Assembly: GCA_030824095.1 (NCBI GenBank)
Contig: JAVBYK010000499.1
Location: 1 to 12,912, forward strand
From: a bacterium
GTDB lineage: Bacteria > Pseudomonadota > Gammaproteobacteria > Burkholderiales > Burkholderiaceae_C
Direction: 5' to 3'
Length of the DNA stretch: 12,912 nucleotides
Under the pieces are notes generated by a model that worked only from the letters and a program-made list of their open reading frames with translations, was not told where the DNA came from and did not search any database. The translations under genes and the position numbers were made by a program. Each line of letters begins with the position of its first letter. The first letter of the stretch is position 1. Positions 7,544-12,912 of this stretch are shown here, one piece after another.

Positions 7544-8122
7544 CTATTTCTTGATGCTCATCTCGTTGCTGACCAGTCGCACCCCTTCGATACCGCGGGC
7601 AATTTCCACTGCGCGATCCATCTGGACCCGGTTGTCCACGTAGCCACTGAGCAGCACCTCGTCCTTGCGGGTCACGACGGCAATGTCAAAGCTCTTGATG
7701 TTGGGGTCGCTCAGCAACGCCGCCTTGACCTTGCCGGTGATGATGCCGTCATCGACCTTGTTGCCAACGGTCGTCGGGGCACCCTTGAGGATCAGGTTGT
7801 TCTGGATGGATTTGACGCCGGAGACCGTGTGGGTGGCGGCGGTGGCGCGGTCCATCTGGGCCTGGTTGTCCACGAAGCCGCTGAGCAGAACCTCTCCTTT
7901 GCGGGTCTCCACTTTCAGATCGAAGCTTTTGACATCCGGGTCTGCCAGCAGCGCGGCCTTCACGCTGCTGGTGACCACGCTGTCATCAATGTCGGTGCCC
8001 ACGGTGGTGGCGGGTGCGGACTTGGCGACGTTGTCGTCGGTCTTTCCGCAGCCGGCAAGGGAGGCGACCAGCAGACTGGCCAGGGCGGCAGTCAGGGCAA
8101 GGGTTTCAAAACGGCTTTTCAT
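7544..8122 (-). CDS. Lipoprotein with two BON domains (OsmY-like)
   Basis: Predicted envelope lipoprotein of 192 residues. It has a hydrophobic signal sequence and lipobox LAGC with lipidated Cys25, then two tandem BON domains (about 44-117 and 122-191). BON domains occur in OsmY and related periplasmic proteins and are thought to bind phospholipid or support the envelope under osmotic stress; the exact function here is unknown. The ATG at 8122 is chosen over the GTG- or ATG-type start at 8143 because GGAG lies 8 nt upstream and the signal peptide starts there. The two domains are near copies of each other with a 78-residue period. The gene lies 105 nt downstream of a second BON gene on the same strand, across a stem-loop. 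Residue +2 after the lipidated Cys is Gly and not Asp, which favours the outer membrane by the E. coli sorting rule. Confidence 0.92.
   Translation of the reverse strand: MKSRFETLALTAALASLLVASLAGCGKTDDNVAKSAPATTVGTDIDDSVVTSSVKAALLADPDVKSFDLKVETRKGEVLLSGFVDNQAQMDRATAATHTVSGVKSIQNNLILKGAPTTVGNKVDDGIITGKVKAALLSDPNIKSFDIAVVTRKDEVLLSGYVDNRVQMDRAVEIARGIEGVRLVSNEMSIKK
7547..8002 (-). repeat. Direct duplication of the BON module, period 234 bp
   Basis: Residues 41-118 and 119-192 of the double-BON protein align without a gap at an offset of 78 residues. The DNA keeps the match: in the 63-nt stretch 7611-7673 against 7845-7907 I count about 9 differences. This is an internal tandem duplication of one BON domain, still recognisable at the nucleotide level. 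Confidence 0.8.
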
Positions 8123-8130
8123 GTGCAATT

Positions 8131-8134
8131 CTCC
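8131..8134 (-). promoter_or_regulatory. Ribosome binding site of the double-BON gene
   Basis: Read on the - strand, GGAG lies 8 nt upstream of the ATG at 8122 and defines that start over the one at 8143. The leader actggaga-ttcac is nearly shared with the other BON gene, which suggests common ancestry of the two leaders. Confidence 0.7.
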
Positions 8135-8185
8135 AGTGGTCAATCACGCAGGTGTGACTGTTGCTGGTAGCTTGCGCCTTTGGCT

Positions 8186-8220
8186 GGCCCGTTTCTGTGC
8201 GTTTGCGAACAGAAAGGGCC
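8186..8220 (-). terminator. Stem-loop between the two BON genes (attenuator or operator)
   Basis: Arms GGCCC + TTTCTGT (8186-8190, 8192-8198) and ACAGAAA + GGGCC (8209-8220) pair in 12 bp with one bulged G (8191) and a 10-nt loop. The structure begins 7 nt beyond the stop of the single-BON gene. No U-run follows it on the - strand, so it is not a textbook intrinsic terminator. It may be a partial terminator, an RNA-stabilising hairpin, or a protein-binding dyad. Confidence 0.5.
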
Positions 8221-8227
8221 TGGAGGA

Positions 8228-8542
8228 CTACGGACGGACGATGATGTCGTTGCGCACCGAGGTGACGCCCTTGACGCCACGGGCAATGCTCTCGGCGGTG
8301 GAACGTTCGGTTCCGTTCTTGGCAAAGCCGGACAGCATGACGGTGCCCTTCATGGTCTCGACGCTGATGGATGCGGCGTCAACCTGCTTGCTTTCCACAA
8401 AACGGGACTTGACCAGGGTGGTGATGCCGGAGTCGTCAATGTAGTTGCCAACGCTTTCCTGTCCGCGTTGTACGGCACAGCCGGTGGCGGTCAGCAGGGC
8501 GATGGCAGAAATGGCGATGGCGAGGGAAGTGCGGATGCGCAT
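8228..8542 (-). CDS. Small lipoprotein with a single BON domain
   Basis: Envelope protein of 104 residues: an N-terminal hydrophobic signal (about 5-18) ending in TATGC with probable lipidated Cys22, then one BON domain (about 34-103). The lipobox residue at -3 is Ala where Leu is usual, so lipidation is likely but less certain than for its neighbour. The start at ATG 8542 is supported by GGAG 7 nt upstream. The domain is related to, but shorter and more diverged than, the two BON copies in the downstream gene. A role in the envelope response to osmotic or similar stress is inferred from family knowledge (OsmY-like). It is first in a probable two-gene unit and has a candidate promoter about 86 nt upstream of its start codon. 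Single-BON proteins of this size are common in betaproteobacteria next to stress genes. Confidence 0.9.
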   Translation of the reverse strand: MRIRTSLAIAISAIALLTATGCAVQRGQESVGNYIDDSGITTLVKSRFVESKQVDAASISVETMKGTVMLSGFAKNGTERSTAESIARGVKGVTSVRNDIIVRP

Positions 8543-8549
8543 GGTGAAT

Positions 8550-8553
8550 CTCC
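8550..8553 (-). promoter_or_regulatory. Ribosome binding site of the single-BON gene
   Basis: On the - strand GGAG is 7 nt before the ATG at 8542, in a leader very similar to that of the double-BON gene. Confidence 0.65.
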
Positions 8554-8634
8554 AGTAGTTGAGCAGTGTTTGCCCGGGTTTTGGTTAACGTGATCGGCCC
8601 CAGCCGTTCGCAGGCAGGAAAGGCTGACCAGTCC

Positions 8635-8663
8635 ACTATAAAAATGACAGTCCCGAAAGTCGG
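8635..8663 (-). promoter_or_regulatory. Candidate promoter for the BON genes
   Basis: On the - strand a good -10 hexamer, TATAGT (8640 down to 8635), lies 17 nt after CCGACT (8663 down to 8658), which matches only three positions of the TTGACA box. A strong -10 with a poor -35 would suit a stress sigma factor such as RpoS, known for osmY in E. coli; that link is inference. The transcript would begin near 8628, leaving a leader of about 86 nt. Confidence 0.38.
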
Positions 8664-8677
8664 TGCGCTAACGCACC
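8662..8677 (-). terminator. Possible terminator hairpin after the glucan synthase gene
   Basis: GGTGCG and CGCACC form a perfect 6-bp stem with a 4-nt loop (TTAG on the - strand), starting at the last base of the TAG stop codon. The nearest T-run (ATTTTTAT) is about 16 nt further on and overlaps the candidate BON promoter, so intrinsic termination is uncertain. Read-through into the BON genes is possible. Confidence 0.35.
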
Positions 8678-11600
8678 TAACCGGGAAGCAGTGGAACCAC
8701 AAAGGTGGATGAAGAGCCCAGGTCTTGCCACGCCAGGGCTTCCCCAATGGGCAATACGGTGGCAGTCCATCGGCGTGCTTTTTCCGCAGCCAGCTGCCGG
8801 TTTGCGCGAACCAGGATGAAGCGCATGGTCCGCTCCGCGCGCACCAGGGTCAGTTCGGCCTGGTCCCAGTGCGCCGGAATGCAGGGCCTGAATACCAGCT
8901 GGTCGGCCTGCAATTGAAGGCCGAAGATGGACTCAATGGCGGCGCGGTGCATCCAGGCTGCCGCACCCGTGTACCAGCTCCATCCACCGCACCCCACATA
9001 GGGCGGCTGTGTGTAGACGTCGCCCGCCATGGCGTAGGGCTCCACGCCATAGGCCGCGCCGCGGGTGGGATGGGTGGAGCGGTGTGCGGGACTGAGGTAG
9101 GTGAAGTAGCGGTAGGCATCCTCGCCCACGCCGCCTGCGCTGCTGTCCTGCGTGTGTAACGCTGCCTTGGCCATCAGTGCCCAGACGGCACCGTGCGAGT
9201 ACTGCCCACCGTTCTCTCGCACACCGGGCGGATAGGCCTGGATGTAGCCGGCACTGGGAAGTGAATCGACCAGGGGCGGGTCCAGCAGCTTGATCAGGCC
9301 GTGCTCGCTGTCCACCAGGTGGGCGTCCATTGCCGCCAGCGCCATGCGTTGCTTCGGCAGTGGCGCCAGTCCGCTGAGCACCGACCAGGCCTGCGCGATC
9401 AGGTCGATGCGGGCTTCCGCATTGGCGGCCGATCCCAGGGGCTGGCCGTTGTCAAAGAAGGCGCGCCGGTACCATTGCCCGTCCCAGGCCGGACCGTTCA
9501 GCGCGGTTTTCCAGCCGTCGGCTGCATCTTCCCAGCGCTGCGCGCGATCAGGCTCGCCGCGGGCACGCGCCAGCGGTGCAAACCCGTCTACCAGTTGCCA
9601 CAGGAACCATGCCAGCCAGACGGATTCGCCCAGGCCCTGCGGTCCGACGCGGTTCATGCCGTCGTTCCAGTCGCCAGTGCCCATCAGGGGCAGTCCGTGC
9701 ACACCCACGCGCAGACTGCGGTCAATGGCCCGCGCCGCGTGTTCATAAACCGAGGCCTCCTGCTCGCTGGTCAGGGGAATGAAATAGGCGTCTTCGCGGC
9801 CATCGGCAATGGCAGGGCCATCCAGGAACGGCACCCGTTCGTCCAGGACGGTGCGGTCTCCGGTAGAGCGCACATAGTGCAGGCAGGCGTGGGCCAGCCA
9901 CAGCAGGTCGTCGGAAAAGTGGGTCCGCACCCCGGCGCCCAGCGGGGCGTGCCACCAGTGCTGCACATCACCCTCGACAAACTGGCGTGATGCGCACAGC
10001 ACAATCTGCTGGCGCAGCAAGGCGGGGGCGGTCCATGCCAGCGCCATTGCATCCTGCAACTGGTCGCGAAATCCGGTGGCGCCGCCAGCCTGGTAGAACC
10101 CCGCCTTGGCCCAGAGCCGGCAACCCACGGCCTGGTACAGCAGCCAGCGGTTGACCAGGGCGTCAAACAGCGGGTCGGGTGTCTTGACCATGGTGGCGTT
10201 CAGCAGCTGGTTCCAAGCCTCTTGTGAGGACTGTATGCGTACGTCCGGGTGCACCCGGGTTGCTTCCCGGGCCAGTTGCCGGGCCGCTTCTTTACTGGCT
10301 GCATAGCCGAGCAAAAAAATCCGCTCAGCCGAGCCACCCACCGGCAGGTAGACACGGGTCGCCAGAGCGGCGCACGGGTCCAGCCCATCCCCGCAGGATT
10401 GCCCGAGGTGCGCAGGCAACGCCATGCGACCCGAGGCATCCAGGAATTCACGGCGGTCACAGGTCCAGTCCCCGGACTCGCCGGCCGGGGTCGCGACACT
10501 GAAGAACGCGGTGCCATCACCGAAGCCGGCCGAGCGCTCACGCTGGGTACACAGCAAGATGGCATTGCCACCGGGGGACTGTGACGCATCAAACCCGGTG
10601 CGCACCGTGGCGCGATCCGCCCGGCTGGCGCCCATCAGCCATTCGACGATGCCCACCACGCGCAGGTGCATGGGCTTGTGACCGTGGTTGACCAGGCGCA
10701 CGGCAATCTGCTTGACCGACGTTGTTGCATCGACACACCAGGAAATGGTGACATCCAGTTGGCCCAGGTGATGGTGGATCCTGGTATGGCCCTGGCTATG
10801 CGTGATCCGGTACCGCGTTCCGTGTGGCCCCCATGCATTGGGTGTGATGCTCCAGACCTGTTGGGAGCGGGTGTCCTGCAGCAGAAACCATTCCGACGGA
10901 GGGTCGCCCACGGCGTCGTTGGACCAGGCGGTGAGCTGGTTCATTCGGCTGTTCACCGCCCAGGTGTAGCCACTGCCAGATTCCGATACCTGGGCACCAA
11001 AGACGGGGTTGGACAGCACATTGATCCAGGGTTTCAATGGACGCAGGCTGTCATTCACGTCAAATGCAAACGCACCATCGGCCGCGGCGAATGTGCCCAC
11101 CGGGGGCTTGGTCGCACTGCCGCTCAAGGCGCTGCAGGGTAGCGGCGCGCTGATCCCGTCCATGCGATCCGCATGTGCCTTCTCGTGCAGCGCAATCCAC
11201 TCCTGCACATGGTGGGCGAGCGGGCGGCCATCGGCATGCAGGCGCAGCCGCGCGTGGGCCTTGAGGGTGCTCAGCTCATCGGCTGTCAGTTCGTCTGCAC
11301 GCAGCAGGTGGAAGCCGGTTGCGGCGCTGCCCGCCTGCATACTGGTCTCCAGCACGTGGCGCTCCCGCAATGCCGCTATTTCACGTTGCAGGGTCATCAG
11401 GTACGAAATGGGCTCGGAATTCACCACCACCAGATCGCACGCCACACCGCCCCATGCCCACAGCTTCAAGGCCTGGGCCATTGCCCGCAGCAGGCCCAGG
11501 CCTTGCGGTACACCACAGCGCACGAGGATCAGCGGCTTGTCACCGGAAATCCCGAAACGCCAGAGCAAGCGGCGATCACAGACCTCGGCCGTGGTGGTGG

Positions 11601-12912
11601 CGGCCAGGGCGACGTGGACCAGCGGACGGGCCAAGGTCAAGGTGACCGCAGTGGTGAGCGTCTGTATGGCTACATAGTTCTCAAGGCTGATGCGCAACGC
11701 GCGCAGGCGAATGCCCGCGAGCGTGGCCGACATCAGCGAGGCCCGTTTCACGTTGTTAGCCTGGCGGTATTTGTCGATCACCGCCCTGAGCGTGGCTCCG
11801 CTGTCCGATACCGCGGTGGCAAACGTCAGCTGGATGCGCGCACCCGGCGCCAGGCGCACCGTCACGGCCAGCGCGCACACCGGGTCCAGCCCGGTGGACA
11901 GAGCGGTGCGGTCTTCGGACGCCGCCGATGGCAAAGGATTGAGCAGGCTCAGCGGTCGCGCGGCACTGCGGTTGCGACCCTGCCAGTGGCGCCGCTCGGT
12001 CTGCACCGCAATGCCCAGCACACGTGGATCGGAGGTGGCCAGGAAGTGTGCCAACTGCACGCTGGGCTCGGTTGGCAGGCGCGGCTTGCGCTCGAATAGC
12101 AGCGCCTGGTGCAGGGACAGCCATTCGGCCTGCACAAACAGATTGGAGAATGCGGGATGGGCCTCGTCGGCCTGGCGCTCCGCCAGTGTGACTTCAAAGG
12201 CCGAGACCAGCTCGATCTCCAGGGGGCGGTCGCTCAGGTTGCGCAGCTCCACCTTGCGGAACTCGATGTCGTCCTCCGGACTGACCCAGACCGTGGTCTG
12301 CGCCTGCAGCTCGCTCCACGTCGTATCAAAGCACACGCGGTCTGCGTGGTAGACGCAGCGGTAGTGGGCATGCGGGTCCGGCGCCGGGTGGGATGTCAGA
12401 GATGCCAGTTCGGGCTGGCCATTCCAGTGGACATAGAAGAAGCTCCCCAGTTCGTCGCGCAGCGCATCGTCACGCTGGCGCGTTATGCCCGTCGTTCCCC
12501 AGCGGCTCCACCCTGCGCCATTGGCCCGCAGTGCCACGGCATAGCGACCGTTGGAGAGTAGATGGGTGGGTTCCAGTGCCGCCGCACCCGGAATCACTTC
12601 ACGCAGCTGGCCCGGCACGCTGCGCCGTTGTCGCACCAGCGATACGGGCTGGGGTCGTGGTGCGTAGAGCATGGAGACCTTGCGCGGTACCCGTTCGTGC
12701 AACAGGGACGCTACCGCCTCCAGCGGCGCATTGGCCATTCCCCAGCGTTGCGCGGTGCCGCCCAGCAGGGCGTTCGCCATCGCCACAATGCTCATGCCCT
12801 GGTGGTGTGCCATGACCGTATCCACCGGTGCATAGAGACCGCCGCTGGGGCGCCGGGACGGGGTGTAGTCCAATGCCTCCATGAAGCCATAGCGCCCGCG
12901 CGCACCCAGGCC
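8677..12912 (-). CDS. ndvB: Cyclic beta-1,2-glucan synthase, C-terminal half (5' partial)
   Basis: C-terminal 1411 residues of an NdvB/ChvB/Cgs-type protein (family members are near 2800). Known members make cyclic beta-1,2-glucan at the inner membrane for the periplasm; the glycosyltransferase half would lie right of the window. The frame is open to base 12912, and residues before the first ATG (12882) fit the family (GRYGF, then EALDYTP), so that ATG is not the start. Visible numbering: end of the glucoamylase-like domain with APVDTVMAHHQGMS (about 28-41), beta-sandwich regions, GISGDKP (about 453), and a GH94 phosphorylase-like domain with GFRDQLQD (about 947), GDWNDGMN (about 1079-1086, holding the general-acid Asp region of GH94) and GGQYSHGAVW (about 1235). 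In Brucella Cgs this half controls ring size. Stop TAG at 8677-8679. The catalytic motifs look intact. The BON lipoprotein genes lie downstream on the same strand. Confidence 0.93.
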   Translation of the reverse strand, partial: GLGARGRYGFMEALDYTPSRRPSGGLYAPVDTVMAHHQGMSIVAMANALLGGTAQRWGMANAPLEAVASLLHERVPRKVSMLYAPRPQPVSLVRQRRSVPGQLREVIPGAAALEPTHLLSNGRYAVALRANGAGWSRWGTTGITRQRDDALRDELGSFFYVHWNGQPELASLTSHPAPDPHAHYRCVYHADRVCFDTTWSELQAQTTVWVSPEDDIEFRKVELRNLSDRPLEIELVSAFEVTLAERQADEAHPAFSNLFVQAEWLSLHQALLFERKPRLPTEPSVQLAHFLATSDPRVLGIAVQTERRHWQGRNRSAARPLSLLNPLPSAASEDRTALSTGLDPVCALAVTVRLAPGARIQLTFATAVSDSGATLRAVIDKYRQANNVKRASLMSATLAGIRLRALRISLENYVAIQTLTTAVTLTLARPLVHVALAATTTAEVCDRRLLWRFGISGDKPLILVRCGVPQGLGLLRAMAQALKLWAWGGVACDLVVVNSEPISYLMTLQREIAALRERHVLETSMQAGSAATGFHLLRADELTADELSTLKAHARLRLHADGRPLAHHVQEWIALHEKAHADRMDGISAPLPCSALSGSATKPPVGTFAAADGAFAFDVNDSLRPLKPWINVLSNPVFGAQVSESGSGYTWAVNSRMNQLTAWSNDAVGDPPSEWFLLQDTRSQQVWSITPNAWGPHGTRYRITHSQGHTRIHHHLGQLDVTISWCVDATTSVKQIAVRLVNHGHKPMHLRVVGIVEWLMGASRADRATVRTGFDASQSPGGNAILLCTQRERSAGFGDGTAFFSVATPAGESGDWTCDRREFLDASGRMALPAHLGQSCGDGLDPCAALATRVYLPVGGSAERIFLLGYAASKEAARQLAREATRVHPDVRIQSSQEAWNQLLNATMVKTPDPLFDALVNRWLLYQAVGCRLWAKAGFYQAGGATGFRDQLQDAMALAWTAPALLRQQIVLCASRQFVEGDVQHWWHAPLGAGVRTHFSDDLLWLAHACLHYVRSTGDRTVLDERVPFLDGPAIADGREDAYFIPLTSEQEASVYEHAARAIDRSLRVGVHGLPLMGTGDWNDGMNRVGPQGLGESVWLAWFLWQLVDGFAPLARARGEPDRAQRWEDAADGWKTALNGPAWDGQWYRRAFFDNGQPLGSAANAEARIDLIAQAWSVLSGLAPLPKQRMALAAMDAHLVDSEHGLIKLLDPPLVDSLPSAGYIQAYPPGVRENGGQYSHGAVWALMAKAALHTQDSSAGGVGEDAYRYFTYLSPAHRSTHPTRGAAYGVEPYAMAGDVYTQPPYVGCGGWSWYTGAAAWMHRAAIESIFGLQLQADQLVFRPCIPAHWDQAELTLVRAERTMRFILVRANRQLAAEKARRWTATVLPIGEALAWQDLGSSSTFVVPLLPG

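Noticed and set aside
7525..7560. Bidirectional terminator between the convergent regulator and BON genes
   Set aside because: Only 5 nt separate the stop codons, and I find just a 4-bp stem (AGCC/GGCT) without a proper U-run.
8144..8157. TCAC-N6-GTGA inverted repeat upstream of the double-BON gene as a Crp site
   Set aside because: The half-sites are in the reverse order to the Crp consensus (TGTGA-N6-TCACA), and a 4-bp dyad occurs often by chance.
7235..8170. A 311-codon + strand frame across the end of the regulator and opposite the BON gene
   Set aside because: It runs out of frame through the regulator gene and antisense to a lipoprotein with a clear signal peptide; it shows no domain of its own.
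12880..12882. ATG at 12882 as the true start of the glucan synthase-like protein
   Set aside because: Upstream codons to the window edge stay open and encode family-typical residues (GRYGF before EALDYTP), so the gene continues beyond the window.

Overview
The window is GC-rich, densely coding DNA that looks like a betaproteobacterium of the Burkholderiales, most likely Comamonadaceae. That placement rests on base composition, on the subtype of Crp/Fnr-like regulator, and on the combination of PAS-rich kinases with a CheB/CheR fusion; no marker gene here proves it. Both edges cut through genes.

Left part (1-7538, + strand): a signal-transduction operon of five genes. In order they are a hybrid histidine kinase (PAS-HisKA-HATPase-REC, 5' end missing), a CheB-CheR-coiled coil-PAS-PAS fusion, a PAS histidine kinase without a receiver, a small REC-PAS protein, and a Crp/Fnr-type transcription factor. 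The last four are joined by three successive ATGA stop/start overlaps, so they are almost certainly co-transcribed and translationally coupled. The first gene is separated from the second by a 47-nt AT-rich leader that carries the Shine-Dalgarno sequence and an apparent TTG start. No CheA, CheW, receptor or flagellar gene is visible. The CheB part has no N-terminal receiver. The two kinases are close paralogues with no indels between their key motifs.

Middle (7544-8542, - strand): two BON-domain lipoproteins of the OsmY-like envelope-stress type, one with two tandem BON domains and one with a single domain. A strong stem-loop lies between them. A plausible promoter lies upstream of the first-transcribed one. 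The regulator gene and the nearer BON gene converge with only 5 nt between their stop codons.

Right part (8677-12912, - strand): the C-terminal 1411 residues of a very large NdvB/Cgs-type cyclic beta-1,2-glucan synthase, comprising the end of the glucoamylase-like domain and the whole GH94 phosphorylase-like half. Its start lies beyond the right edge.

Taken together (inference), the window pairs a multi-input sensory operon ending in a transcription factor with envelope and periplasm functions linked to osmotic stress (BON lipoproteins, periplasmic glucan). Each family is known. The unusual points are the compact wiring, the split and duplicated kinase modules, and the non-chemotactic CheB/CheR. 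I see no tRNA, rRNA, CRISPR, transposase or phage gene. No gene-free stretch exceeds 300 bases; the largest gap is 134 nt (8543-8676).
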